From: Pseudonocardia autotrophica
GTDB lineage: Bacteria > Actinomycetota > Actinomycetes > Mycobacteriales > Pseudonocardiaceae
DNA: 64,000 bases
Reading direction: 5' to 3'
Assembly: GCF_003945385.1 (NCBI RefSeq)
Contig: NZ_AP018920.1
Location: 3,534,001 to 3,598,000, forward strand
Every line of letters begins with the position of its first letter. Position 1 is the first letter of the stretch. Made by a program: the position numbers and the translations under genes. Shown here one piece after another: positions 35,500 through 43,879 of this stretch. The notes beneath the pieces were generated by a model that saw only the letters and a program-made list of their open reading frames with translations, made no database searches and was not told the origin of the DNA.

Positions 35500-36717
35500 A
35501 TGACGGCCGGGACGGCGGACGACTCCACGCTCTCACCGCGGCCGATGCTGCGGCTACCGGCACTCGTGCTGCTGGCGGTGGTGTTCAGCGCCGCGGACAT
35601 CAGCGTCTACCTGGCCGGCCGGCCCACCGACGGGGCGGCGGGCCCGTGGATCGGCCTGATCCTGCCGCTGCTGGTCGGCCTGTCGCTGCCGTTGCTGCGG
35701 ATCGTGCCGCGCGCGGTCGTGGCGCTGACCGTGGTGGTGTCGCTGGCGATGGCGTGGTCCGAGGCCTTCGCGCCCGGGCTGCTCGTGCCCGCCGACCCGG
35801 CCAGTCCGATGTCGATCCCACGAGCGACCCCCGTCATCGTCATCTGGCTCGTCCTGACCGAGCGTCCGCGGATCGCCTATCCACTGGTCGTGCTGCTCTC
35901 GGCGCTCGCAGCGCGGATCTGGGCCCCGGCCTGGGACGTGAGCTCGTTCGGCCTGCTCAGCACGCTGCTGCCCGCGGCGGCCGCGCTCTGGCTCGACGCC
36001 CGCGCCCGCCTGGAGGCGTCGTTGCGCGACCGTGCCGAGCGGGCCGAGCGCGAGCAGGTGCTGATCGCCGGGCGGGTCCGCGCCGAGGAACGCCGGCGGC
36101 TCGCGGCCGAGATGCACGACGTCGTGACCCACCGCATCAGCGGGATGGTGCTGCAGGCCTCGGCCCTGGGCGCGACCACGAGCGATCCGAACGTGCGGGA
36201 GGCCGTCGACGACCTGCGGGACGCGGGCACCCGGGCGCTGCAGGAGCTGCGCGACCTGATCGGCGTGCTGCACGAGGACGGCTGCCCGCGACCGGCCGCG
36301 CGGGACACCGTCGGTCCTCCCGGCGAGATCGCCGACCTGACCCGCGACACCACCGGCGTCGGTGCCGTGACGCTCGACGTCGACGGCACTCCGGAGCAGG
36401 TCAGCCCGACGGTGGCCCGCACCGCGTACCGGGTCGTCCAGGAAGCACTCACCAACGCGCGTAAGCACGCGCCGGGCGCCGACGTCTCGGTCACCATCCG
36501 GTACGGACCCGATCTCGTCCGGGTCGGCGTCCGGACCTCGGCCGCACGACGGCCGCCGGACGCCGCACTCGTCGCCAGCGGCGGCGGGCGGGGCCTGCAC
36601 GGTCTGGAACAACGGCTGTCGCTGATCGGGGCGACCCTCGATCACGGCACGCTCGACGACGGCGGCTACGTCGTCGACGCCCGGCTGCCGTTCTTCGTGC
36701 CGACGGGAACCGCGTGA
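35500..36717 (+). CDS. Sensor histidine kinase (HisKA_3, NarL-partner type)
   Basis: 405 residues. About four to five N-terminal membrane helices without a sizeable extracellular loop (intramembrane-sensing look), then the dimerisation box EERRRLAAEMHDVVTHRISGMVLQ with phosphorylatable His in AAEMHDVV. The HATPase domain has VVQEALTNARKHAPG and GGGRGLHGLEQRLSLIGA. Intramembrane kinases next to BcrAB-like exporters typically sense envelope antibiotics, and the regulator encoded divergently upstream is the obvious partner. Confidence 0.92.
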   Translation: MTAGTADDSTLSPRPMLRLPALVLLAVVFSAADISVYLAGRPTDGAAGPWIGLILPLLVGLSLPLLRIVPRAVVALTVVVSLAMAWSEAFAPGLLVPADPASPMSIPRATPVIVIWLVLTERPRIAYPLVVLLSALAARIWAPAWDVSSFGLLSTLLPAAAALWLDARARLEASLRDRAERAEREQVLIAGRVRAEERRRLAAEMHDVVTHRISGMVLQASALGATTSDPNVREAVDDLRDAGTRALQELRDLIGVLHEDGCPRPAARDTVGPPGEIADLTRDTTGVGAVTLDVDGTPEQVSPTVARTAYRVVQEALTNARKHAPGADVSVTIRYGPDLVRVGVRTSAARRPPDAALVASGGGRGLHGLEQRLSLIGATLDHGTLDDGGYVVDARLPFFVPTGTA

Positions 36718-36905
36718 TCGGACGCTCGGGCCGACCCGGCCGGTCCGGGACGGCCGGAACCGCTGGTGCTCGCCGCGGGCAGCACATGACACTGTCGACG
36801 CAGAGTGGTGGACGGCCCGGACGCCGACGCCACGGGTCGTGCAGCCGGCACGACCGGAATGGATGCGGCCCGTGTTGCCGCAGGCGAAGAGGGAGCCGAA
36901 CGCTG

Positions 36906-37691
36906 ATGCCGGTCCTGGACACCCATGGCCCGCCGATCTACTACGAGACCCACGGCCGGGGGCACCCACTGGTCCTCGTGCACGCCATCAGCGCCGGAGC
37001 GGGCATGTGGTCGGCGCAGGTCGAGCGATTCTCACGGGACCACCGGGTGGTGGTCTTCGATGCCCGGGGCGTCGGCCGGTCCGGGCCGATCCGGGGATGG
37101 CGGCGGGTCCGCGACCGGATGGCCGACGACATCGCACGGTTGCTGGCCCATCTCGGGGAGGAACGAGCGACGATCTGCGGGGTCAGCTTCGGCGGCGTCA
37201 TCGCCCAGCACTTCGCTGCTCGTCATCCGGAACGTGTCGAGCGACTCGTCGTCGTCGACTCCTACGGTGACACCCGCCCCACCTCGGTGGGCAAGGCACT
37301 GTGGCTCGCCTCGGTCTACGCAGGCTCGGTCTCCAATCTCCTCCCGCCCGCCGCACTGTCACGCGTCCTGCGCGATCAGTACCGCCGGTGGCCGCATGCG
37401 GCCGACTACCTCTCCGAGGCGGTGACGAGGCTCAGACCACTCGACGCGCTCAAGACCCGGTGTGCGATCAACCTCGTCAACTACCCACCCGCGCTCAACG
37501 CCGCGGAGTACCCGATCCTGGGCGTCGTCGGCGAGAACTCCTGGCCACGATCGATCACCTTCATGGAGGAGCTCCGACGAGCCGTGCCCCGCACACGTCT
37601 GGTCCGGGTCGCCGACTCCAACGACCCCACACCCCTGTGCCAACCGGATGCGTTCAACGCCGTACTCGCCGATTTCCTCGACGCCCGGTAG
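36906..37691 (+). CDS. Alpha/beta hydrolase
   Basis: 261 residues. Oxyanion stretch LVLVHAISAGAGMW, nucleophile elbow GVSFGG with catalytic Ser, and an acid position around LGVVGENSW. The expected catalytic His should lie near the C-terminus, but the stretch VRVADSNDPTPLCQPDAFN has no His where such enzymes normally carry one (usually GHxxxxE). That makes catalysis doubtful or the fold atypical. The ATG at 36906 is weakly supported. It lies 188 bp from the kinase and 352 bp from the dehydrogenase, so it is probably a single-gene unit. Confidence 0.78.
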   Translation: MPVLDTHGPPIYYETHGRGHPLVLVHAISAGAGMWSAQVERFSRDHRVVVFDARGVGRSGPIRGWRRVRDRMADDIARLLAHLGEERATICGVSFGGVIAQHFAARHPERVERLVVVDSYGDTRPTSVGKALWLASVYAGSVSNLLPPAALSRVLRDQYRRWPHAADYLSEAVTRLRPLDALKTRCAINLVNYPPALNAAEYPILGVVGENSWPRSITFMEELRRAVPRTRLVRVADSNDPTPLCQPDAFNAVLADFLDAR

Positions 37692-38043
37692 CGCGCGGCG
37701 CCGGTCCCGCGGAGTTCCGGTGGCCATCTCCGTTCCGGGAACCGACGTGCGGCCGGACAGCAGGATCCGACCTGCCGAGATCCCGTGCGTGCGCGACACA
37801 CCGCCCGCGGGACGTGGCCCACGTGCAGCAGCCCGCTGGTCGCAACACTGATGCAACCCTGGCGGGCAGCTGCGGCGGGCTGTGAACTGCGCCATGTGTC
37901 GCCCACCGTTGCCGGCCCCGCGCTCGACATCGTCGCGCCATGAACCGATCGGGGCCCGGGTGTCTCCGGTCCGGATCTTCCGGCGCCCGCTCGTCCGACG
38001 CAGTTCGAACAGAGTCGTCTCGTTCTTCGGAGGTTGAATCCAG
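37692..38043. other. 352-bp gap, likely SDR promoter region
   Basis: No convincing gene. Pieces of open frame here have no ribosome site and poor codon pattern. The right end has a strong GGAGGT (38030-38035) for the downstream dehydrogenase, and an AT-richer stretch GTTCGAACAGAG just before it may hold the promoter. Confidence 0.5.
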
Positions 38044-38808
38044 ATGAGTGTTGCATTGGTGACCGGAGCCGGACGCGGGATCGGCCGCGCCATCGCCGTG
38101 CGGCTCGCCGCCGACGGCCACGACGTCGCGGTCAACGACGTCGACGAGGGCGCCGCGACCACCGTCGCCGCGGAGATCGCGGCGGCCGGCCACCGGTCGG
38201 TGGCGGTCCCGTTCGACGTGTCGTCCCGCGATCAGGTCTTCGACGGGGTCGCCGCTGTCGTCGACCAGCTCGGTGGGCTCGGCGTCATGGTCAACAACGC
38301 TGGGATCGCCCAGGTCAAGACGTTGCTCGAACTGACCCCGGCGGACCTGCGGACCATGTTCGACGTCAACGTCTTCGGCACCGTGTACGGGATGCAGGCC
38401 GCCGCGGAGCAGATGAAGGAACACGGCGGCGGAAAGATCATCAACGCCGCCTCCATCGCGGGCCATTCCGGATTCGACTTCCTCGGTCACTACTCCGCGA
38501 GCAAGTTCGCGGTGCGTGCGCTCACCCAGGCCGGCGCGAAGGAACTCGCCCCGCACAAGATCACCGTGAACGCCTACTGCCCGGGCATCGTGGGCACCGA
38601 CATGTGGGATCTCATCGACGAGAAGATGGGCCCCTACCTGGGCAATGCCCGCGGCGAGACACTCGAGCAGTACACCCAGCTGATCGCGCTCAAGCGGGTG
38701 CAGACCCCGGACGACGTGGCCGGCTTCGTCTCCTATCTCGCCGGACCGGACTCGGACTACATGACGGGCCAGTCGGTGATGATCGACGGCGGCATCGTGA
38801 TGGTCTGA
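38044..38808 (+). CDS. SDR oxidoreductase, acetoin/diacetyl reductase type
   Basis: 254 residues, classical short-chain dehydrogenase: cofactor loop VTGAGRGIGRAI, NNAGIAQVK, catalytic Ser (ASIAGH), and YSASKFAV with Tyr and Lys. The string VNAYCPGIVGTDMW followed by IDE and an ALKRVQTPDDVAGFVSYLAG end resembles meso-2,3-butanediol/acetoin dehydrogenases (BudC group). Paired 71 bp upstream of a BDH-like alcohol dehydrogenase, it probably reduces diacetyl or acetoin. Other C4 diols or sugar alcohols are possible substrates. Confidence 0.87.
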   Translation: MSVALVTGAGRGIGRAIAVRLAADGHDVAVNDVDEGAATTVAAEIAAAGHRSVAVPFDVSSRDQVFDGVAAVVDQLGGLGVMVNNAGIAQVKTLLELTPADLRTMFDVNVFGTVYGMQAAAEQMKEHGGGKIINAASIAGHSGFDFLGHYSASKFAVRALTQAGAKELAPHKITVNAYCPGIVGTDMWDLIDEKMGPYLGNARGETLEQYTQLIALKRVQTPDDVAGFVSYLAGPDSDYMTGQSVMIDGGIVMV

Positions 38809-38879
38809 CGAGCCGTATTTCCGACGTCCATCCGCGCGCTACCCGAGCGGGGCACGGCCCCTGAGACGAAGGAGCAACC

Positions 38880-39935
38880 ATGAAGGCCGCACGCTTCCAC
38901 GGACGCGGCGACGTCCGCGTCGAAGAGCTCGCCGAGCCCCACCCGGGCCCGAACCAGGTGCAGATCGCCGTCGAGTGGTGCGGCATCTGCGGGACCGACC
39001 TGCACGAGTACCTCGACGGCCCGATCTTCGCACCGACCCCGGCGAGCCCGCACCCGCTCACCGGTGGCGCCGTCCCGATCACGCTGGGGCACGAGTTCTC
39101 CGGCGTCGTCGCCGAGATCGGCAGCGGCGTCACCGGGCTCGCGGAGGGCGATCGCGTCGTCGTCGAGCCCTACGACGTCTGCGGGTCGTGCGTCGCGTGC
39201 CGCGACGGGCGCTACAACACCTGCCGCAATCTCGGGTTCATCGGCCTGGACGGAGACCAGGGCGGGTTCGCCGAGCGGATGGTCGTGGACGCGCGGTGGG
39301 TACACCGGATCGACGGGCTCACCCCCGAGCAGGGAGCGCTGGTGGAGCCGCTCGCCGTCGGCTACCACGCCGCCAAGCTCTCCGGCCTGCCCGCGGGTGG
39401 GACGGCGGCCGTGTTCGGCTCCGGCCCGATCGGGCTGGTCACCGCCGCCGCGTTGCGCGCCACCGGGGCCGGCACGATCATCGTCGTCGAGCCGGCCGAG
39501 GCGCGTAAGCAGAAGGCGCCCGGCGCGGGCGCCGACCACGTCCTCGATCCCACCCAGGTCGACGTCGCCGAGGCGATCCGCGATCTCACCGAGGGGCGCG
39601 GCGCCGACGTGACCTTCGAATGCGCCGGGATCGACGCCGTGCTCGCCTCCGCCGTCGCGAGCACCCGCCCGGGCGGCACCTGCGTCAACGTCTCGATCTG
39701 GGGCCACCCGGCGACCTTCGATGTGAACTCGCTGGTGTTCTCCGAGATCAACCTCGTGGGCTCGCTGGCCTACGCCAACCGGCACGAGGAGGTGATCGAG
39801 CTCATCCGGTCCGGCACCGTGGACGTCGACCAGTTCATCACCGGGCGGATCGGGCTCGAGGACATCGTCGAGCGTGGCTTCCACGAGCTCATCGAGCACA
39901 AGGAGTCCAACGTGAAGATCCTGGTTCAGCCCTGA
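38880..39935 (+). CDS. Zinc alcohol dehydrogenase, (R,R)-butanediol dehydrogenase type
   Basis: 351 residues in the medium-chain family. Catalytic zinc site CGICGTDLHEYLDGP with GHEFSG, structural zinc cysteines in CGSCVACRDGRYNTC, and cofactor site VFGSGPIGLVTAAALRATGA with an acidic VVEP after the second strand, so NAD is favoured. The insertion before GHEFSG (FAPTPASPHPLTG) is characteristic of butanediol dehydrogenases. With the SDR upstream it forms a two-gene acetoin/2,3-butanediol module. Stop codons of this gene and the convergent MerR gene are 1 bp apart. Confidence 0.9.
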   Translation: MKAARFHGRGDVRVEELAEPHPGPNQVQIAVEWCGICGTDLHEYLDGPIFAPTPASPHPLTGGAVPITLGHEFSGVVAEIGSGVTGLAEGDRVVVEPYDVCGSCVACRDGRYNTCRNLGFIGLDGDQGGFAERMVVDARWVHRIDGLTPEQGALVEPLAVGYHAAKLSGLPAGGTAAVFGSGPIGLVTAAALRATGAGTIIVVEPAEARKQKAPGAGADHVLDPTQVDVAEAIRDLTEGRGADVTFECAGIDAVLASAVASTRPGGTCVNVSIWGHPATFDVNSLVFSEINLVGSLAYANRHEEVIELIRSGTVDVDQFITGRIGLEDIVERGFHELIEHKESNVKILVQP

Positions 39936-39936
39936 C

Positions 39937-40659
39937 TCACGAGCGGGCGCGCTGCCAGTACAGGGCCGTCATCCGGCGCAGCACGTCGAGCTGAGCGGGG
40001 TTGTAGATCTCCCGTGACACCTGGTCGACGGTGCGCCGGAACCTGCGGGGGGCGGACGAGCCCAGCTCGGTGATGCCGGGGTGCTCCTGCTGCAGTGTGC
40101 GTACCCGTACGGCCAGACGTGCGGCGAGATCGTCCCGGACGGCCTCGTCGGCGTCGGCCGGGAGCTGCTCGAAGTCGTCGTCGACCTGGCTGTCGGCGGT
40201 GGAGGTCACCAGGTCCGCGTAGACCTGGCGCTCGCCGGGGTCGAGCAGCCTGCCCAGGACGGCGGTCAGCCGGCGGTCGGCGTCGGACAGCGGGGCGGCG
40301 GCGGTCGCCGCGAACTCCGGCGGCAGATCCGTCGCGAGCTCCGTCTCGAGCATCGTCGCGACCTCGGCGCGGGCTGCGCTCAACCGCTCCATCTGCCGGG
40401 CCAGCTCGGCGTCGAGAGCACGCAACGCGTCCACCGGGTGCTCGTCGTCGTCACCCAGCTCGGCGATGGCGTGCAAGCCAACGCCGAGCTCGGCCAGACG
40501 GGTGATCCGCAGCAGCCGGATCAGGTGGGGCACGCCGTACTGCTTGTAGCCGTTGCTGCGCCGCTCCGGCTCGGGCAGCAGCCCGATGTGGTGGTAGTGC
40601 CGCACCGCGCGCGGTGTGGTCCCCGCCAGCTCGGCGATCTCCCTGGTGCTCCACGACAT
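39937..40659 (-). CDS. MerR-family regulator
   Basis: 240 residues. N-terminal winged helix WSTREIAELAGTTPRAVRHYHHIGLLPEPERRSNGYKQYGVPHLIRLLRI with the two helix-turn-helix elements, a coiled-coil dimerisation helix, then an unusually long effector region of about 130 residues. There is no metal-binding Cys pattern, so a small organic effector is more likely than a metal. It is divergent from the CPBP protease (162 bp) and convergent with the dehydrogenase; its target could be either. Confidence 0.88.
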   Translation of the reverse strand: MSWSTREIAELAGTTPRAVRHYHHIGLLPEPERRSNGYKQYGVPHLIRLLRITRLAELGVGLHAIAELGDDDEHPVDALRALDAELARQMERLSAARAEVATMLETELATDLPPEFAATAAAPLSDADRRLTAVLGRLLDPGERQVYADLVTSTADSQVDDDFEQLPADADEAVRDDLAARLAVRVRTLQQEHPGITELGSSAPRRFRRTVDQVSREIYNPAQLDVLRRMTALYWQRARS

Positions 40660-40820
40660 CGCGGTCCTCCCCGGCCGGCTCCGCCCCTGCTTCCGCCTGC
40701 GCCCGCCAGCTTGCCGTACCGGTGATTCCCGGGCCGGACTTGAGTGTGACGTCGGGTCAACGTGTCCACTGCTCGGCGGCCGCGGACGTGCGCCGCGGGA
40801 ACCGAGGAACGGGAGGACGC

Positions 40821-41726
40821 ATGACAGTCGACACCGGGGGACGTGCTCCGAACAGCGCCGCGGAGGCCGGCGACATCGAGTACCACCGGGCTCTGGTCTC
40901 CGAACGCCGCCGGGTGTGGCGCGGCATCGCCGCCATCGGGCTGGTGCTCGCCGGCCTGTTCGGCTTCGGATCGGTGATCACCTGGCTGGCCGCCCAGGTC
41001 GATCTCTCGATGGGGCGGGTCAATCCGACGCTCGGCGGTGACGACGTCACGGTGCTCTTCCAGGCCGCCGGGGCGATCTCGATCGCGTTGCTGATCCCGT
41101 GGAGCATGCTCGTACAGCGTTGGCTGTACGGGGTCCGCGGGCGGACCCTCGTCTCGGTCGTCGGCCGGTTCCGGTTCGACGTGTTCGGGCGGGCGCTGCT
41201 GGTCGTCGGTCCGGTGTCCGTGCTGTGTGTCGTCGTGGTCTCGCTCCTCGGGCCGGTGGAGCCCACGGGATTCAGCACCGTCGACCTGATCGGGCTCCTC
41301 GCCGTCACCCTGCTGCTCACACCGTTGCAGGCGGCGGGGGAGGAGTTCGGGTTCCGCGGCCTGGTCTTCCGGGTCGCGGGCAGCTGGAACCGCAACCCGC
41401 GGACCGCGCTGGTCGTGGGTGTCGCGGTGTCGGCCGTACTGTTCGCCGTGATCCACTTCCGGAGCGACCTGTGGCTGAACATCCACTATCTCGCCCTCGG
41501 CGTGGGCGCGGCCGTCGTCACCTGGCGGACCGGCGGGCTCGAGACGGCCGTCGTCCTGCACGCGCTGAACAACACCCTCGCCTTCGCGTTCGCGCTGGTG
41601 ATCCACACCGACCTGCTCGGCGGTGGCACCGGGCCGGTGCTGCTGGTCCTGGTCGTCCCGACGGTGGTGGCCGTCCTGCACGCCCACGGCCGCTCCAGGA
41701 CGACCCTCTCCCGGTCGACGACGTGA
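40821..41726 (+). CDS. CPBP (Abi/CAAX) intramembrane protease
   Basis: 301 residues with about eight membrane helices. Metalloprotease motifs: PLQAAGEEFGFRGLVFR (EExxxR), LFAVIHFRSDLWLN (FxxxH) and LHALNNTLAFAFAL (HxxxN). CPBP proteins include Rce1-like prenyl proteases, bacteriocin self-immunity proteins and membrane stress factors. ATG 40821 has GGGAGGA upstream. Its TGA overlaps the ATG of a chorismate-mutase remnant (TGATG), so that remnant is probably translated behind it. Confidence 0.9.
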   Translation: MTVDTGGRAPNSAAEAGDIEYHRALVSERRRVWRGIAAIGLVLAGLFGFGSVITWLAAQVDLSMGRVNPTLGGDDVTVLFQAAGAISIALLIPWSMLVQRWLYGVRGRTLVSVVGRFRFDVFGRALLVVGPVSVLCVVVVSLLGPVEPTGFSTVDLIGLLAVTLLLTPLQAAGEEFGFRGLVFRVAGSWNRNPRTALVVGVAVSAVLFAVIHFRSDLWLNIHYLALGVGAAVVTWRTGGLETAVVLHALNNTLAFAFALVIHTDLLGGGTGPVLLVLVVPTVVAVLHAHGRSRTTLSRSTT

Positions 41727-41962
41727 TGTGGGCTCGGGCGTCGGGCTATCGGGCCCGACCGGAAGCCGCGACCTACAAGCGGGACGATGCCGCGGTCCGT
41801 GCTCCCGCCCGACGGGCAGCGCTCATGGCCAGGCTGCGCGAGCGAGGGATGGAAACCGGTCTCTCACCGTCGGTGGTCGACGCCACCTGGACGGCGATGA
41901 TCGACGCGTTCGTCGGCCTGGAGTTGAACGAGCACCGGCAGCAGCGAGGGGACCGAGCGTGA
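41726..41962 (+). pseudogene. Truncated chorismate mutase (AroQ-type) remnant
   Basis: The 78-residue frame after the CPBP stop carries the C-terminal two thirds of an AroQ-type chorismate mutase: YKRDDAAVRAPARRAALMARL, then SPSVVDATWTAMIDAFVGLEL, matching the last two helices. The first long helix with its catalytic Arg is absent; instead the frame opens with an unrelated MWARASGYRARPEAA. The overlap TGATG with the protease stop suggests a deletion joined the two genes. Active-site residues from helix 1 are gone, so catalysis is unlikely. Called from motif memory, not alignment. Confidence 0.6.
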
Positions 41963-42001
41963 TGGGCCTGGCTGCCGAGGCACGGTGAGCCCGGTTCGAG
42001 C

Positions 42002-43204
42002 TCAGCCGTCCCATCTCCGCACAGCAGGTCGGGGGCGCAGGGTCAGGATGATCCCGGCGCCCAGCATGCCGAACACGCTCAGCATCGTCAGCGCAGGCGT
42101 GTAGCTGCCCGACTGCTCGACGGCGTAGCCGACGAGGACGGGGCCGATCGCCGCTCCGGCACCGATGGCGGTGAACAGCAGGCCGAGCATCGTCCCGAGG
42201 CGTTCGATCCCGAACCGCTCGGCCAGCACCACGGGGATGAGCGCGCTGTAGCCGCCGTAGGCCAAACCGATGACGACCGCGAAGACGAGCATCCCCGCGA
42301 AACCGCTCGCTGCCATCCACACCAGACAGCTCAGGCCGACCGCCACATGGCAGCCCTGGTACATCACCAGCGCCCCCAGCCGGCCGGCAGCGGCGGTGAT
42401 CGCCAACCGGCCGACGATGCTGCTGATCCCGATCACCGAGATCAACGTCGCCGCCGTTCCCGGCGTGCTGCCGAGCCACTCGGCGGCGGCGGCCAGATGC
42501 GCGAACGGCACGTACATGACAGTGCTGAGGAGCAGGGTCGAGAGGTAGATGGTGCCGAAGCCGCGGGTGTCAACACGTGACACGGGACCGGTCCGGTCGG
42601 CTGAGCACGGTGGCCGTCCGATCGCCCACGCCGCGAGCAGCAACAGTGCCGCGCCACCGATGGCGTACGTCTCGTAGGCCTGACGCCAGCCGAATCCGGC
42701 GACCATCGCCTCCGACAGCGGTGCGGTGACCACGGTGCCGATTCCGACCCCGGCCACCACGACGCCGGTGGCGATCGCGCGGTAGCGGTCGAACCAGCGC
42801 CCGATCGCGGTCACCACCGGCACGTAGACGAACGCGAGCCCCAGTCCGACGCCCAGCCCGTAGGTCACGTAGGCCTGCCACAGGTCCTGCGCGATCGAGG
42901 TCAGGTACAGCCCGATCCCGATACAGCTCGCACCCGCGACGAGCAGCACCTGCGGCCCGATCCGGTCGGCCAGTGGCCCGGTCAGGGCGCTCATCCCGAA
43001 GCCGAACAGCATCGTGATCGAGAAGACCACCGACCCGGCCCCCATGCCGGTCCCGAAGGTCGCCGACATCGGGCCGAAGAACTGCCCGTAGCCGTAGGCG
43101 ATGCCGTAGACCACGGTCGCGGCGAGTGTCGCGCCGGCCGCCGCCGTCCAGGCGCGCCACGAATCGAGCCGCGGCTCGGCCACCGCGGGTCCGGCGATGC
43201 TCAT
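42002..43204 (-). CDS. MFS transporter (monocarboxylate/OxlT-like)
   Basis: 400 residues, 12 helices. Helix 2-3 loop LTGPLADRIGPQVLLVAG and the second-half loop are MFS signatures; the opening YGIAYGYGQFFGPMSATFG and FGFGMSALTGPLADRIG resemble the oxalate:formate/monocarboxylate branch. ATG 43204 overlaps the stop of a 90-residue upstream ORF (ATGA), and a FadR-type operator stands upstream of that. The substrate is probably a small organic acid; no catabolic enzyme is adjacent. Its stop lies 39 bp from the chorismate-mutase remnant. Confidence 0.87.
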   Translation of the reverse strand: MSIAGPAVAEPRLDSWRAWTAAAGATLAATVVYGIAYGYGQFFGPMSATFGTGMGAGSVVFSITMLFGFGMSALTGPLADRIGPQVLLVAGASCIGIGLYLTSIAQDLWQAYVTYGLGVGLGLAFVYVPVVTAIGRWFDRYRAIATGVVVAGVGIGTVVTAPLSEAMVAGFGWRQAYETYAIGGAALLLLAAWAIGRPPCSADRTGPVSRVDTRGFGTIYLSTLLLSTVMYVPFAHLAAAAEWLGSTPGTAATLISVIGISSIVGRLAITAAAGRLGALVMYQGCHVAVGLSCLVWMAASGFAGMLVFAVVIGLAYGGYSALIPVVLAERFGIERLGTMLGLLFTAIGAGAAIGPVLVGYAVEQSGSYTPALTMLSVFGMLGAGIILTLRPRPAVRRWDG

Positions 43205-43473
43205 GTCGCCGGGCGCCGCAGGCACTCCGGCGACGGCGTCCCCGCCGGCACGGGCGCATCCGGCCGCGGGGCGCCGGAGCGGGTGCGGATCGACAGCAGG
43301 TCTGCCCATCGCCGCGGATCGATCTCGCCGCGATCGTCCGGCAGCCGGTCGCGGATCGTCGCCGACGCCTCGTCGAGGCCCGCTGTGCGTACTGCGACGT
43401 GGGCGAGTTCCGTGTGGTCGGGCCGGTGACTCCGAGCGCAGGGTGCGCGGTTCACAGCCACCTCCGGTTGCAC
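43201..43473 (-). CDS. Small ORF coupled to the MFS transporter
   Basis: 90 codons. The middle stretch (GLDEASATIRDRLPDDRGEIDPRRWADLL) shows the typical GC3 codon pattern of real genes here, while both ends are Pro/Arg-rich. The stop overlaps the transporter ATG. A perfect inverted repeat lies 18 bp upstream of its ATG. I do not recognise a family; it may be a small cytoplasmic partner of the carrier or the end of a lost enzyme. Confidence 0.4.
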   Translation of the reverse strand: MQPEVAVNRAPCARSHRPDHTELAHVAVRTAGLDEASATIRDRLPDDRGEIDPRRWADLLSIRTRSGAPRPDAPVPAGTPSPECLRRPAT

Positions 43474-43491
43474 CTGCCGTCAAGCAAGACG

Positions 43492-43507
43492 ATTTGTCAG
43501 GACAAAT
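43492..43507. promoter_or_regulatory. FadR/GntR-type operator candidate
   Basis: ATTTGTC-AG-GACAAAT, a perfect 7-bp inverted repeat with a 2-bp centre and a TTGT...ACAA core. This is the kind of site bound by FadR-branch GntR regulators. It is the most AT-rich point in the region and lies just upstream of the MFS unit. No GntR gene is seen in the window. Confidence 0.6.
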
Positions 43508-43513
43508 TATCGC

Positions 43514-43732
43514 ATGTCCTGCTGGAGTGAAAGAACGCAGCTCTGTATCCCGCGAGCGGTGGGCTCGCCATGGCGAGGGCTGATCGATCCGGAGGCCGTC
43601 GAGCTGCTCGGGATGGGGCCCGGCGGCGGCGCGATCCTCTCCGCCGTACTCGCCGGTGTCGTCGTGCTCAGCCTCGCGCTCGACGCGGCGACCGCCGTCA
43701 CCTACGCACGCCGGCGCACTCTGGTGAGCTGA
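43514..43732 (+). CDS. Possible small membrane protein or remnant
   Basis: A 72-codon frame. The last 39 codons (from ATG 43613) encode a membrane helix (AILSAVLAGVVVLSLALDAATAV) and a basic tail YARRRTLVS. GGAGG lies 18 bp before that ATG, farther than ideal. The N-terminal part looks non-coding. It may be the tail of a lost membrane gene. Low support. Confidence 0.25.
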   Translation: MSCWSERTQLCIPRAVGSPWRGLIDPEAVELLGMGPGGGAILSAVLAGVVVLSLALDAATAVTYARRRTLVS

Positions 43733-43817
43733 TCCCGGCACCGCCGGAGGATCGGCCTCCGTGGCAACGTCGGCGGGCCGCCGCCGGGGGAGCGGCCGGA
43801 CGGTCCGGTGCCCCGAA

Positions 43818-43864
43818 CACGACGGAGCCCGGACCCCCTGTGCGGGAATCCGGGCTCCGTCGTG
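43818..43864. terminator. Strong hairpin terminator downstream of rbpA
   Basis: A 16-bp perfect stem, arms CACGACGGAGCCCGGA (43818-43833) and its complement (43849-43864), with a 15-nt loop, starts 15 bp beyond the rbpA stop. It probably works in both directions and marks the edge of the accessory block. Confidence 0.85.
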
Positions 43865-43879
43865 CGCGTGTGTCCGAGG

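Noticed and set aside
38007..38025. Dyad GAAC...GTTC upstream of the SDR gene
   Set aside because: Arms align only with a bulge and a shift; not better than chance for the region.
43507..43701. Minus-strand 64-codon frame opposite the small membrane ORF
   Set aside because: Ser/Pro/Thr-rich composition typical of a shadow and no ribosome binding site.
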